From: Rahnella inusitata
Lineage (GTDB): Bacteria > Pseudomonadota > Gammaproteobacteria > Enterobacterales > Enterobacteriaceae
Direction: 5' to 3'
Assembly (NCBI RefSeq): GCF_003263515.1
Contig: NZ_JYDE01000033.1
Coordinates: 1-57,276, forward strand
Length of the DNA: 57,276 nucleotides
Shown here: positions 1 to 9,066 of the stretch, piece by piece
Layout: each line of letters begins with the position of its first letter
How positions within the stretch are numbered: the stretch's first letter is position 1
Position numbers and translations under genes: made by a program
Notes under the pieces: model-generated
Databases searched by the model: none
Seen by the model: the letters and a program-made list of their open reading frames with translations, nothing else
Told to the model about the DNA's origin: nothing

Positions 1-423
1 ATCGATTCGATGTATAACCTGCGCATGCATTCTCGCATCGGCCGCCGTAACCCGCTTCACACCACCGCTATTGGTAAAGTGCTGATGGCGTGGGGTGATA
101 AAGCCGAAGTGGGTGCGCTGTTGCAGGAAATTGAATTCACCCGCAGTACTGAAAACACCATTATGAATGCCACTGATTTACAATCGGCGCTGGAGCAGGT
201 GCGTCTGCAAGGTTACGGTGAAGATAATGAAGAACAGGAGCAGGGGCTTCGTTGTATCGCTGTGCCAGTATTCGACCGTTTCGGCGTAGTGATCGCGGGG
301 TTGAGTATTTCCTTCCCGACGATCCGTTTCTCTGAAGAAAGTAAGACTGACTACGTTGCGATGCTACACACAGCGGCACGTAATATTTCAGAGCAGATTG
401 GTTTTCACGACTATCCGTTCTGA
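1..423 (+). CDS. kdgR: KdgR transcriptional repressor, C-terminal part (5' end outside window)
   Basis: This is the last 140 residues of an IclR-family regulator; the reading frame is already open at base 1, so the start and the N-terminal winged-helix DNA-binding domain lie outside. What is left is most of the IclR effector-binding domain. The stretches MYNLRMHSRIGRR, GYGEDNEEQEQGLRCIAVPV and the ending GFHDYPF match KdgR as I know it from E. coli and pectinolytic enterobacteria. KdgR represses pectin and ketodeoxygluconate catabolism and is released by 2-keto-3-deoxygluconate. Its expected targets kduI and kduD lie 2.8-4.5 kb away and carry a matching operator at 4626-4645. A hairpin terminator follows the stop codon. 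Confidence 0.93.
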   Translation: MDSMYNLRMHSRIGRRNPLHTTAIGKVLMAWGDKAEVGALLQEIEFTRSTENTIMNATDLQSALEQVRLQGYGEDNEEQEQGLRCIAVPVFDRFGVVIAGLSISFPTIRFSEESKTDYVAMLHTAARNISEQIGFHDYPF

Positions 424-461
424 TTTTTTTACTTTACGCAGCAGCAGTAAAAGATGAAAAA

Positions 462-490
462 AAAACCGAAGCCAGCGCTTCGGTTTTTTG
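462..490. terminator. Bidirectional terminator between kdgR and tcyP
   Basis: A 7-bp stem (CCGAAGC at 466-472 with GCTTCGG at 477-483, loop CAGC) is flanked by an A-run on the left and a T-run on the right. It can therefore end transcription from kdgR (plus) and from the convergent tcyP (minus). Confidence 0.85.
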
Positions 491-508
491 TTTTTGAACG
501 TTGAGAAC

Positions 509-1900
509 TTAGCGGTGAGCCAGCTCAGCTGTCTCTTCTGAATCCATCACCGTTTTATCGGTTTGTTTCAGAATCTGGCTGGTGATGGTACCGGCGGTCA
601 TGGAACCACTCACGTTCAACGCAGTACGACCCATATCGATCAGCGGCTCAACGGAGATAAGCAGCGCGACCAGCGTGACCGGCAGGCCCATTGCTGGCAA
701 CACTATCAGCGCCGCGAAGGTTGCACCGCCACCGACGCCTGCAACACCCGCAGAACTCAGTGTTACGATACCTACCAGTGTTGCAATCCACATAGGATCA
801 AACGGGTTGATGCCGACGGTCGGAGCAACCATCACGGCCAGCATGGTTGGATAGAGACCGGCACAGCCATTCTGGCCGATAGTGGCACCGAAGGATGCGG
901 CGAAGCTGGCGATAGATTCCGGAATACCCAGACGGCGGGTTTGCGCTTCCACGCTCAGCGGGATAGTCGCTGCGCTTGAACGGCTGGTGAACGCGAAGGT
1001 TAGCACCGGCCAGACTTTACGGAAGAATTTCGCCGGGTTAACGCCGGTGAAGGACAACAGAACAGCGTGGACGACAAACATAATCGCCAGACCCAGATAT
1101 GAAGCCACTACGAAGCTGCCCAGCTTGACGATATCCTGAATGTTCGAACCTGCCACTACTTTGGTCATCAAAGCCAGCACGCCGTACGGAGTCAGTTTCA
1201 TCACCAGACGCACCAGCTTCATTACCCACGCCTGAAGGGTATCAATGAACACCAGAACGCGAGGGCCTTTATCCGCATCATCTTTCACCAGTTGCAGGGC
1301 AGCAACGCCCACAAATGCGGCGAAGATCACCACGCTGATGATTGATGTCGGACTTGCACCGGTCAGATCAGCAAACGGGTTCTTAGGTATAAAGGAAAGG
1401 ATTAGCTGTGGAACGCTCAGGTCCGCTACTTTGCCGACATAGTTAGACTGAATGGCGGTAAGACGCGCGGTTTCCTGCGTACCCTGTACCAGACCTTCCG
1501 CGGTCAGGCCAAACAGACCTGTCACAAAGATACCGACCAGTGAGGCGATAAGCGTGGTGAACAGCAGAGTGCCGATGGTCAGGAAACTGATTTTGCCCAA
1601 TGAGGACGCATTATGTAATTTCGCGACCGCACTTAAAATAGAGACGAACACCAGCGGCATCACGATCATTTGCAGTAACTGCACATAACCATTACCGACG
1701 ATGTTAAACCAGGTAATCGACGTTTTCAGAACCGGGTCATCAGAGCCGTAAATCAGCTGCAGCGCCAGACCAAAAACCACACCGAGCCCCAGACCAGCCA
1801 GGACTTTTTTTGCCAGACTCCACTGCTTGTGACGGGTTTGCGCCAGCAGTATAAGCAAAGCAACAAAAACCACTACGTTAAGAACGAGCGGAAGATTCAT
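509..1900 (-). CDS. tcyP: L-cystine/sodium symporter TcyP (YdjN)
   Basis: This 463-residue inner-membrane transporter of the dicarboxylate/amino acid:cation symporter family imports L-cystine. The length equals E. coli TcyP. The start chosen gives [19 protein letters not shown], as in that protein; a frame extending 22 codons further upstream has no support. Hydrophobic helices run through the chain. Family signatures include [13 protein letters not shown] (the serine-rich re-entrant hairpin) and [14 protein letters not shown]. It is transcribed alone, converges on kdgR, and shares its terminator. The probable promoter, inside an inverted repeat near 2013-2040, has a good -10 but a weak -35. 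That would fit an activator such as CysB, known for this gene in E. coli; here CysB is inference. Confidence 0.95.
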   Translation of the reverse strand: MNLPLVLNVVVFVALLILLAQTRHKQWSLAKKVLAGLGLGVVFGLALQLIYGSDDPVLKTSITWFNIVGNGYVQLLQMIVMPLVFVSILSAVAKLHNASSLGKISFLTIGTLLFTTLIASLVGIFVTGLFGLTAEGLVQGTQETARLTAIQSNYVGKVADLSVPQLILSFIPKNPFADLTGASPTSIISVVIFAAFVGVAALQLVKDDADKGPRVLVFIDTLQAWVMKLVRLVMKLTPYGVLALMTKVVAGSNIQDIVKLGSFVVASYLGLAIMFVVHAVLLSFTGVNPAKFFRKVWPVLTFAFTSRSSAATIPLSVEAQTRRLGIPESIASFAASFGATIGQNGCAGLYPTMLAVMVAPTVGINPFDPMWIATLVGIVTLSSAGVAGVGGGATFAALIVLPAMGLPVTLVALLISVEPLIDMGRTALNVSGSMTAGTITSQILKQTDKTVMDSEETAELAHR

Positions 1901-2012
1901 ACCAAACTCCAGACTTATAGTTTTATATTTTAAACGGGTGTTCCAAAAAGGATTGCACCATCCCATAGCGTTGGAGTGAAGAATATCAGTTTGGGTGGCC
2001 GATCATTTATAT

Positions 2013-2054
2013 CCAAAAAGAATGCATTATAACTTTTTGGTGATATTCGTATTA
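2013..2054 (-). promoter_or_regulatory. Probable tcyP promoter inside an inverted repeat
   Basis: On the minus strand a perfect -10 (TATAAT, complement of 2026-2031) sits in the loop of an inverted repeat, CCAAAAAG at 2013-2020 against CTTTTTGG at 2033-2040. No good -35 is found 16-18 bases upstream, which suggests a need for an activator. The same repeat could instead act as a weak stem after ydjM, whose stop codon lies 47 bases upstream. Confidence 0.5.
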
Positions 2055-2086
2055 ATTATCGCCGGATTGCCGCTATTTTATTCTAA

Positions 2087-2644
2087 TCAGATAAACAGTT
2101 TCAGCAGATGATTAAATATCTCGGGATTGATTGCACCAATGATGGGCGTCCAGTCGGGCCAGAACAGCGTAAATCCGACCAGCATCAGGCAAAGCGTGCG
2201 TTCCAGCTGATTGCCTTTCTGACTGTTAATGATCGGCAAGCGAAAACGCCAGCGGCACGGCCAGAGCAGAGGAACACCCGCTGGCGTCAGCATATCGGCA
2301 AGAATATGGCTAAGGTAGCCAATGACCATGGCATGAAAGGCATCAGCCGGGATAACCCAGTCGTGGGGGAAATGGGTACGTAAAAGGAAAATACCGCCGA
2401 TGACCGCCAGCAGGCTGTGCGTAAAGCCGCGATGTCCGAAAGCGCGGGCAATCGGATGGGAAATCCATTTCAGGCGCTGGCCTATCAGTGATTTCGGGTG
2501 ATCAATGTCCGGCAGCAGGCACGTCAGCAAAGACCCTGGGATAATATGCCACCAGTCGCCGTGCGCCAGCTCGGGTGAGAGCTGCGCCTTCTTGGCAAAT
2601 ACCGCACAGGCGATAGAAAAAATGAGGTGGCCTTCCGCCGTCAT
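2087..2644 (-). CDS. ydjM: YdjM, LexA-controlled inner-membrane metal-dependent hydrolase family protein
   Basis: This 185-residue membrane protein belongs to the YdjM/DUF457 family annotated as membrane-bound metal-dependent hydrolase. Metal-ligand-type motifs are visible: DIDHP, FGHRGFTHS and HILADMLTP, the last followed by AGVPLLWPCRWRFRLPI, which matches E. coli YdjM. The MTAEGHLIFSIACAVFAKK start matches that protein and lies 20 bases downstream of a LexA box; an upstream in-frame start would place the box inside the gene. The cellular substrate of YdjM is not established. In E. coli the gene belongs to the SOS regulon, and the operator here supports the same control. Confidence 0.9.
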   Translation of the reverse strand: MTAEGHLIFSIACAVFAKKAQLSPELAHGDWWHIIPGSLLTCLLPDIDHPKSLIGQRLKWISHPIARAFGHRGFTHSLLAVIGGIFLLRTHFPHDWVIPADAFHAMVIGYLSHILADMLTPAGVPLLWPCRWRFRLPIINSQKGNQLERTLCLMLVGFTLFWPDWTPIIGAINPEIFNHLLKLFI

Positions 2645-2662
2645 GACGCGTCCGAACTGGAT

Positions 2663-2682
2663 AACTGTTATTTTATCCAGTA
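2663..2682 (-). promoter_or_regulatory. LexA box (SOS operator) of ydjM
   Basis: Read on the minus strand, 2665-2680 is CTGGATAAAATAACAG. It has the CTG-N10-CAG form of an enterobacterial LexA box, with an AT-rich centre and flanking TA, and ends 20 bases before the ydjM start codon. Basis: motif seen directly; LexA control of ydjM is known in E. coli. Confidence 0.82.
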
Positions 2683-2794
2683 TAAGTGAAACTGTCACAA
2701 TCTTGGAAGCGGAACCCTGTAACTAATTGTCAACGGATTGATTAAATAGGAAAAGGCGTATAAAAATACGCCTTAAAATTGTCACGTATCAATC

Positions 2795-3556
2795 TCAACG
2801 TGCCAGCCAGCCACCGTCGACGGCGATAGTGTAGCCATTCACATAATCCGAAGCTTTTGAGGACAGGAAAACCACTGGCCCCATCACGTCTTCCGGCAAG
2901 CCCCAGCGACCCGCCGGGATACGGTCGAGAATCTCTTTGCTACGCTCACCGTCCGCGCGAAGTTGCTCAGTATTATTGGTCGCCATGTACCCCGGTGCTA
3001 TCGCATTCACGTTGACGTTATGCTTCGCCCATTCATTGGCCATCAGCCGCGTAAGGCCCATCACCGCACTTTTCGACGCGGTGTAGGAAGGCACACGTAT
3101 TCCGCCCTGATAGGACAGCATCGACGCGATGTTAATGATCTTGCCACCGTTACCTTGTTTGATGAACTGTTTCGCGACGGCTTGCGACATAAAGAACAGC
3201 GTTTTGCTGTTAACGTTCATGACGTCGTCCCAGTTCTTTTCACTGAATTCGATAGCATCCTCACGGCGAATAATCCCGGCGTTATTCACCAGAATGTCGA
3301 TATGACCAAATTCGCTGACCGCTTTTTCTATCAGTCCAGTAATCCCCTGAATGCTGCTTAGATCGGCACGCAGATCGAGGAAGCGACGGCCTGTTGCGAT
3401 GATTTTTTCAGCTGTTTCACCTGGCTCCGACACATTGATGCCGACAATATCGCAGCCCGCCTGCGCCAGTCCGAGCGCCATTCCTTGCCCAAGGCCGGTG
3501 TTACAACCGGTCACGATGGCAACTTTGCCAGTTAATTCAAACGCATTGAGGATCAT
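2795..3556 (-). CDS. kduD: 2-dehydro-3-deoxy-D-gluconate 5-dehydrogenase KduD
   Basis: This 253-residue short-chain dehydrogenase is the same length as E. coli KduD. It converts 2,5-diketo-3-deoxygluconate to 2-keto-3-deoxygluconate in the cytoplasm, a step of pectate/uronate breakdown, with a nicotinamide cofactor. Visible motifs are the Rossmann glycine motif GCNTGLGQG near residue 18, NNAG near 91, and the catalytic Ser and YxxxK (YTASK) near 144-162. The ending VNGYTIAVDGGWLAR is typical. It lies 77 bases downstream of kduI on the same strand with no terminator between, so the two form one operon under the KdgR operator. Confidence 0.96.
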   Translation of the reverse strand: MILNAFELTGKVAIVTGCNTGLGQGMALGLAQAGCDIVGINVSEPGETAEKIIATGRRFLDLRADLSSIQGITGLIEKAVSEFGHIDILVNNAGIIRREDAIEFSEKNWDDVMNVNSKTLFFMSQAVAKQFIKQGNGGKIINIASMLSYQGGIRVPSYTASKSAVMGLTRLMANEWAKHNVNVNAIAPGYMATNNTEQLRADGERSKEILDRIPAGRWGLPEDVMGPVVFLSSKASDYVNGYTIAVDGGWLAR

Positions 3557-3633
3557 AATCAGAGTCTCTTTTGCAACGGCACATTCGCCTGAAAGATTGG
3601 AAGGCTCCGCCGTGATGTGGCGGAGTCACTGGA

Positions 3634-4470
3634 TTAGCGAATTTCGCTGACTTTGACGTGATCCATGTCGTCGAATACCTGGTTTTCACCGACCATACCC
3701 CAGATAAAGGTATAGTTTTTCGTTCCCACGCCCGCATGAATTGACCAGCTAGGAGAAATCACCGCCTGCTCGTTGTGAACGAGCAGATGACGCGTTTCCT
3801 GTGGTTGCCCCATCATGTGGAAGACCGCAGTTTCTTCTTCCATATTGAAATAGAAATACACTTCCATACGGCGCTCATGGGTATGGCACGGCATGGTATT
3901 CCACAGGCTGCCTTCTTCCAGTTTGGTCAGCCCCATGGTCAGCTGGCAGGTTTCCAGAACGTCCGGCACGATGAATTTATTGATGGTGCGGCGATTGCTG
4001 GTGGCGGCATCGCCGATGGTTTGCGGAGAGGCTTCTGCCAGCGTGATTTTTTTGTTCGGGAAAGTGGTGTGGGCCGGAGCGCTGTTGTAGTAAAACTTGG
4101 CCGGTTTAGCGGCATCGATGCTACTGAATTCAACCCGTTTTGCGCCTTTGCCGACGTACAGCGCTTCTTCGTGACCAATTTCATAAGTTGTGCCATCGAC
4201 AACAATGACGCCCGGCCCGCCGACATTGATCACTCCCAACTCACGGCGCTCAAGAAAATAGCTCACGCCGAGCTGTTTACCGACTTCATCCCCGACAGAG
4301 ACAGTTTTTTCAGCTGGCATCACGCCACCAACAATTATGCGGTCGATGTGGCTGTACGTCATGGTGTAGGCATTTCTCTCGAAGATCTTTTCAATGAGAA
4401 ATTCGCGGCGTAACTCAGCGGTATTAAGGGTTTTAGCGTGGTCGCTGTGGATGCTTTGACGAACTTGCAT
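3634..4470 (-). CDS. kduI: 5-dehydro-4-deoxy-D-glucuronate isomerase KduI
   Basis: This 278-residue cupin-fold isomerase is the same length as the E. coli enzyme. It interconverts 4-deoxy-L-threo-5-hexosulose uronate and 2,5-diketo-3-deoxygluconate, immediately before KduD in the pathway. The metal site is visible as [14 protein letters not shown] (two His and one Glu) plus a later His in SIHAG. The start [20 protein letters not shown] is the family start; an open frame continuing 47 codons upstream contains the promoter region and is not coding. It is the first gene of kduI-kduD. A candidate promoter lies at 4593-4621, with the KdgR operator just upstream of its -35. Confidence 0.96.
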   Translation of the reverse strand: MQVRQSIHSDHAKTLNTAELRREFLIEKIFERNAYTMTYSHIDRIIVGGVMPAEKTVSVGDEVGKQLGVSYFLERRELGVINVGGPGVIVVDGTTYEIGHEEALYVGKGAKRVEFSSIDAAKPAKFYYNSAPAHTTFPNKKITLAEASPQTIGDAATSNRRTINKFIVPDVLETCQLTMGLTKLEEGSLWNTMPCHTHERRMEVYFYFNMEEETAVFHMMGQPQETRHLLVHNEQAVISPSWSIHAGVGTKNYTFIWGMVGENQVFDDMDHVKVSEIR

Positions 4471-4592
4471 GTCGTGCCTCTCGTGCGTTGTGATGTGCAT
4501 ATAAAGGAGGACTTGCCGGGCTAGTCTGACCGTTGCGTGGCAGTAACAGCGTGCAGAAGCAGGAAAGCTCCCGGCTCGTCCGTATTGCAGAA

Positions 4593-4645
4593 AGCATAAG
4601 TTCATTGGCACGCGAATTCAATAAAAATGAAATAACGTTTTATTT
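4593..4645 (-). promoter_or_regulatory. kduI promoter with KdgR operator
   Basis: On the plus strand 4626-4645 reads AATGAAATAACGTTTTATTT. It fits the KdgR consensus (AATRAAAC-NN-YGTTTCATTT) with only the central C/C positions changed. Just downstream on the minus strand are a -35 (TTGAAT, 4616-4621) and a -10 (TATGCT, 4593-4598) separated by 17 bases. Bound KdgR would abut the -35. The operator is seen directly; repression is known for kdu genes in relatives. Confidence 0.78.
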
Positions 4646-4767
4646 ATTTATGAGGCAGCTCAAGTTTTCCGATTAATCGACAAGGAGGGGAGCGGGAAGG
4701 GAATACGAAAGGGTGCGAAGGGGAAACAACGACGCAGCAGTGGATTTCAGTCTGCTACGCCGGTCAG

Positions 4768-5433
4768 TCAGCGGATATGCGCGGGAATGAGTTCTTCAAG
4801 TGAGGACAATTTGGTGTCTGCCAGCGCCCAGCGCGGGTCGGCGCTGAATTCATGGGCCGGAACGACTATCGAGCGCATACGGGCTGCTTTGGTGGCGATC
4901 ATGCCGTTAAAGGAATCCTCCAGCGTGACGCAGTTGAGCGGATCGGTCTGCAACTCTGCGGCAGCGAGCAGGTACACTTCCGGATGGGGCTTGCTGTAAG
5001 GCAGTCTTTCGGCAGACACGCGCACCTGAAAATACGACTGCAGGTTGAACATCTCCAGCACGGTATCCAGCATGTGCAGCGGCGACGCGGAAGCCAGACC
5101 GATTTTCAGCCCCTGATCGCGGCACAGTTCCAGCGCATGCGTCACGCCAGGCAGCAGCGGGCGGGTTTGTTCAACCAGCTCAATCGTGCGGGCGATCACC
5201 ATTGCTGAGGTTTCTTCCTGATTCGGCCCCTGCCACGGCAGTGCCTGATACCACATCCGCACCACCTGATCGATGCGCAGGCCGAGTGTATCCGGCAGTA
5301 AATGCCGCTGTGTGATATCCACACCGAGACTGCTGAACACATCAAGTTCTGCCTGAACCCATAAAGGTTCAGAATCAATTAACAGACCATCCATATCGAA
5401 AATTGCGGCATTAACAGGGCGTGCATAAGCCAT
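4768..5433 (-). CDS. hxpB: Hexitol phosphatase HxpB (YniC), HAD family
   Basis: This 221-residue HAD-superfamily phosphatase matches E. coli HxpB/YniC (222 residues), which acts on 2-deoxyglucose-6-phosphate and hexitol phosphates. Motif I is FDMDGLLIDSEP (nucleophile Asp13, acid/base Asp15). Motif II is the Ser in LASASP, motif III the Lys in YSKPHPEVYL, and motif IV LEDSFNGM. A helical cap domain separates motifs I and II, as in the beta-phosphoglucomutase-like subgroup. It is a single gene reading away from yniB. Narrow substrate preference cannot be read from sequence. Confidence 0.92.
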   Translation of the reverse strand: MAYARPVNAAIFDMDGLLIDSEPLWVQAELDVFSSLGVDITQRHLLPDTLGLRIDQVVRMWYQALPWQGPNQEETSAMVIARTIELVEQTRPLLPGVTHALELCRDQGLKIGLASASPLHMLDTVLEMFNLQSYFQVRVSAERLPYSKPHPEVYLLAAAELQTDPLNCVTLEDSFNGMIATKAARMRSIVVPAHEFSADPRWALADTKLSSLEELIPAHIR

Positions 5434-5625
5434 GCGGGTGAACTCCGGATCAGTGAATGAAATGCTACTCTATCACTGGCAGTGAAAGGGATAAATCCGT
5501 TGGTCAAATTCCTAAAGGTCTTATTTTCGACGAAGTGTGGCGCTAACTGATTAAAATGATGAGCAGAGCAGACTTTCTGTGGGTAAACTTAGCCGTTGAT
5601 AAAGACGTCCTAACAAGGGGAATTC

Positions 5626-6174
5626 ATGACGTACCAACAAGCCGGACGTGTCGCAGTCCTTAAAAGGATTGCAGGGTGGGTAATTTTCATCCCTGCGCTG
5701 CTTTCTACACTGATTTCACTACTTACTTTTATTGATGAGCATACTAAAGCTCAGCAAGGCATCAATGCGGTGATGCTGGATTTCGTCCACGTCATGGTGG
5801 ATATGGTGCGATTTAACACCACTTTTCTTAATATGTTCTGGTACAACTCTCCGGTGCCGTCTTTAGGCCAGGGGATGACGAGCGCGAACATTATGTTCTT
5901 CATTATTTATTGGCTGATTTTTGTCGGTCTGGCGCTTCAGGCGTCCGGCGCAAGAATGTCACGTCAGGTGAAACATATCCGGGAAGGCATTCAGGATCAG
6001 CTAATTCTGGAGCAGGCCAAAGGTGCAGAAGGGCGCACACGTCCTCAGATTGAAGAACGGATTGTGATCCCACGTCATACGATTTTTGTACAATATTTCC
6101 CACTGTATATTCTGCCAATTATCATTGCCGTTATCGGCTATTTCATTTTGAAATTGCTGGGTTTATTGGTCTAG
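5626..6174 (+). CDS. yniB: YniB family inner-membrane protein
   Basis: This 182-residue membrane protein is homologous over its whole length to E. coli YniB (178 residues): MTYQQAGRVAVLKRI..GWVIFIPAL at the start, ARMSRQ near the middle, and a hydrophobic C-terminus. Hydrophobic segments lie near residues 14-36, 80-105 and 155-180. A charged stretch in between (QLILEQAKGAEGRTRPQIEERI) is probably cytoplasmic. No function is known for the family. The gene is divergent from hxpB and convergent with yniA, an arrangement kept in E. coli. Confidence 0.9.
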   Translation: MTYQQAGRVAVLKRIAGWVIFIPALLSTLISLLTFIDEHTKAQQGINAVMLDFVHVMVDMVRFNTTFLNMFWYNSPVPSLGQGMTSANIMFFIIYWLIFVGLALQASGARMSRQVKHIREGIQDQLILEQAKGAEGRTRPQIEERIVIPRHTIFVQYFPLYILPIIIAVIGYFILKLLGLLV

Positions 6175-6217
6175 TGGATCAGAAATTGGGCGAGCAAATA
6201 TAGCGATTTCGCTGCAT

Positions 6218-6256
6218 AAATAAGGCCTGAATATTTTAAATATTCAGGCCTTATTT
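6218..6256. terminator. Bidirectional terminator between yniB and yniA
   Basis: A perfect 18-bp inverted repeat (6218-6235 with 6239-6256), built around AAGGCCTGAATATT, has A-rich and T-rich ends. It sits between two convergent genes and can serve both. Confidence 0.88.
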
Positions 6257-6282
6257 GTTTGAGCTTCCACTTATTTACCCTG

Positions 6283-7152
6283 CTAATTAATATCGCCGTG
6301 TAACAATCTTTCTACGGCGCGTTGTGCTACCACCTGATGCTGTCCGCCGAATAAATTGCTACGGTTGAGCAGATAATATAACTGGTATATCGGCTGCCTC
6401 GAAATGAAGTCATCAGGCAACGGTGTCTTACTCTGATAGCCATCATAAAGTTGGGGAGGAACATTCGGATATAACGGCAGCATCGCCAGATCGCACTCCC
6501 TGTCGCCCCAATAACAGGCGGGATCGAAAATCACCGGGCCATTATCAGCAAGGCCGCAGTTATGCGGCCATAAATCGCCGTGTAGCAGAGAAGGTTGCGG
6601 CTGATGATTTTGAAGACGGGTATGAATTATGGCGGTTATGTCTTCGATATTGCCAAACACCATGCCTTTTTCAGCTGCCAGCTGTAACTGCCAGCCAATG
6701 CGTTGCTCTGCGAAAAATTTCGCCCAGCGTCGTTGCCAGCTGTTAGGTTGCGGAAGCGTTGCCAGTTCATTATCGAAATCCAGCCCGAACTGTAACTGTT
6801 CACTCCACTGATGGAGTGCTGCGAGCTGCTGACCTAATAAATAGGCGTTGTGGGCATCAAGCGGCTTTTGCGGAATGTATTCCAGCAGCAGAAAACTGTA
6901 ATCGCGATCGCTGCCGACGCCGTACACTTCAGGAACGCGCACACTCTGGCTGCGGGCGATCAGGGCGAGCTGATCGGCTTCGGCGGCGAAAATCGGTAAC
7001 ATTTCACGCGCGTTGCACTTTACAAATACATCCCTGTCACCATAACTCAGCCGCCAGGCGGGATGAATTTCTCCTCCCGGAAGCTCAACACGTTCGCGGA
7101 TTTCTGCACTGCCCAGATGTTCACTCAACAAACGATTGACGGCTTGCCACAT
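6283..7152 (-). CDS. yniA: YniA, fructosamine kinase family protein
   Basis: This 289-residue protein belongs to the fructosamine-3-kinase/APH-like family; E. coli YniA is 286 residues. The kinase fold is visible: a nucleotide-binding lysine in DVFVKCN near residue 46, the hinge-like LLLEYIP near 93, the catalytic loop LLHGDLWPHN near 190, and the metal-binding FDPACYWGDRECDLAM near 209. Family members phosphorylate protein-bound ketosamines so that they can be removed; the physiological target of YniA is not settled. Convergent with yniB. Confidence 0.92.
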   Translation of the reverse strand: MWQAVNRLLSEHLGSAEIRERVELPGGEIHPAWRLSYGDRDVFVKCNAREMLPIFAAEADQLALIARSQSVRVPEVYGVGSDRDYSFLLLEYIPQKPLDAHNAYLLGQQLAALHQWSEQLQFGLDFDNELATLPQPNSWQRRWAKFFAEQRIGWQLQLAAEKGMVFGNIEDITAIIHTRLQNHQPQPSLLHGDLWPHNCGLADNGPVIFDPACYWGDRECDLAMLPLYPNVPPQLYDGYQSKTPLPDDFISRQPIYQLYYLLNRSNLFGGQHQVVAQRAVERLLHGDIN

Positions 7153-7474
7153 GGTATCACCCCTTCTGACTGGCCCGATAATTCATTAAGTTAGCGTTTT
7201 TTTTGCCTCAAAAACCTGATCCTGCGCACGGCTGAACCAGAATAAGGCGTTAATTTACGCAATGTAAGCGTTGGCGAAATTGAGCTTTCAGGTAATGAAA
7301 AAGACAATTTAAGAATATGTGAAGTGAAACAGGTTTTATTAGCAGAATTGTCTTATCGACATGACTCTAACCCCCTTGTTTAACAAAACAATATTAATAA
7401 TAGACTAAAAAGATATTCAGGTGTGGGAAGAAGATGTATATGCTACATCTCGTCCAAGTCGCGAGAGAGATAAT

Positions 7475-8110
7475 GTGAAACCAAACATTCTTTATTTGAT
7501 GGCCGCGCTATTACTGGCGGGTTGCGCTAAAGAAACGCCGGTTCAGACGACGCATTTTTTGAAACCAACACCGCCTTCGCGGGCTGATACTTCATTAATG
7601 CATCAGGGGCCTTACGGCGAAGTAATTCGTCAGGCGGCAAGCACTTACGGCGTAGATGAAACATTGGTAAAAGCCATCATTCAGGTCGAATCTGGATATA
7701 ACCCAACCGTTGTCAGTAAATCGAATGCGATTGGGTTAATGCAGCTAAAGGCCTCAACGGCAGGACGCGATGCCTACCGGATGAAAGGACGTTATGGTCA
7801 ACCTTCACCGCGTGATCTTAAAGATCCCGCAGTAAATATCGACTTAGGCACGGCTTATCTGAGCATTTTGCAGCAACAGCTTGCCGGGATAAGCAATCCT
7901 GAGACGCGTCGTTATGCGACAACCGTGGCGTACGTAAATGGCGCAGGGGCTCTGTTGAGAACTTTCGCGAAAGATAAGACCTTCGCGATTGCCCAAATCA
8001 ATCAGATGTCACCGACCGAGTTTTATCAGCACGTTCAGAAAAAACACCCGGCGCCACAGGCTCCGCGATATTTGTGGAAAGTTAACAACGCCTATCTGGC
8101 GATGCGATAA
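7475..8110 (+). CDS. emtA: Endo-type membrane-bound lytic murein transglycosylase EmtA (MltE)
   Basis: This 211-residue outer-membrane lipoprotein is from the SLT family. I chose the GTG start at 7475 because it gives a short lipoprotein signal (KPNILYLMAALLLAGC, lipid-modified Cys17) and is preceded by the purine-rich GCGAGAGAG; a frame opening 18 codons earlier would put charged residues ahead of the signal. Catalytic Glu72 is in IIQVESGYNP, followed by SKSNAIGLMQLKAS and AYVNGAGALLRTF. The tail HPAPQAPRY matches E. coli EmtA (203 residues). The enzyme cleaves glycan strands internally to give 1,6-anhydromuropeptides. Convergent with marC. Confidence 0.92.
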   Translation: MKPNILYLMAALLLAGCAKETPVQTTHFLKPTPPSRADTSLMHQGPYGEVIRQAASTYGVDETLVKAIIQVESGYNPTVVSKSNAIGLMQLKASTAGRDAYRMKGRYGQPSPRDLKDPAVNIDLGTAYLSILQQQLAGISNPETRRYATTVAYVNGAGALLRTFAKDKTFAIAQINQMSPTEFYQHVQKKHPAPQAPRYLWKVNNAYLAMR

Positions 8111-8135
8111 GCGTGTCGTACCTTCTGCCAGCAGC

Positions 8136-8819
8136 TCAGGCTGCTGGCGGGAAGTGAGTGATAATCTCACTGATACCGTTAATCACGAACTGCACACCCA
8201 TACATACCAGCAAGAATCCCATCAGTCTTGAAATCGCTTCAATGCCACTCTTCCCAACCAGACGCATAATCGCGCCAGAGCTGCGCAGCGTCAGCCATAA
8301 GATCAGGCTCACAAGGAAGAAAATCATCACCGGTGCCACCATGATCACCCAATGCGGGAAATCGACACCGTCTTTAATAGTAGACGCACTGCTGATGATC
8401 ATCGCAATCGTACCCGGCCCGGCAGTACTAGGCATGGCCAGCGGGACAAACGCAATGTTCGGCGAATCCTGCCTTTTCATTTCTTCGGTTTTGTTTTCCA
8501 TCAGCACTTTTTCTTCCACGTGTTGCTGAGGGAAAAGCATCCGGAAACCGATAAACGTTACGATAAGACCGCCTGCGATACGCAGACCAGGAATAGAAAT
8601 ACCAAAGGTATTCATAACTACCTGTCCGGCATAGTAGGCCACCATCATGATAATGAAGACGTATACCGAGGCCATCAGCGATTGCTGGTTTCTCTCCTGC
8701 GCGGTCATATTCCCGGAAAGGCCCAGCAACAAAGCCACGGTCGTGAGCGGATTTGCCAGCGGCAGAATCACCACCAGACCTAATCCAATTGCCTGAAATA
8801 ACTGGCCGACTTCTGTCAT
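8136..8819 (-). CDS. marC: MarC family inner-membrane protein
   Basis: This 227-residue integral membrane protein matches E. coli MarC (221 residues) in [61 protein letters not shown] and [20 protein letters not shown]. About six membrane helices are apparent. The start [14 protein letters not shown] is the family start. In E. coli marC stands opposite marRAB, but no mar regulatory genes are next to it here. The family's activity is uncertain; MarC itself is not required for multiple antibiotic resistance. Confidence 0.9.
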   Translation of the reverse strand: MTEVGQLFQAIGLGLVVILPLANPLTTVALLLGLSGNMTAQERNQQSLMASVYVFIIMMVAYYAGQVVMNTFGISIPGLRIAGGLIVTFIGFRMLFPQQHVEEKVLMENKTEEMKRQDSPNIAFVPLAMPSTAGPGTIAMIISSASTIKDGVDFPHWVIMVAPVMIFFLVSLILWLTLRSSGAIMRLVGKSGIEAISRLMGFLLVCMGVQFVINGISEIITHFPPAA

Positions 8820-9066
8820 AAATTTCCCTTTTAGTGTGCGTCTTTCATTTACCTTAGCTGCTCCGGGAGTGATTACACGAAAAATATCCGCACTAAGCAA
8901 CACAGGTTGCTGGAAATGCGCACTTTACGGGTGGTAAACTCCTTGTCTGTTTTTGCGTCGCATCCCGATACGACACTGTGATGTATTCAGGGTGCTTATA
9001 TTCGGCAAGGTAAAGCTGAATAGCGTGAATAACTATACGAACTCAAACTCAAATATTTTTCTAGAT

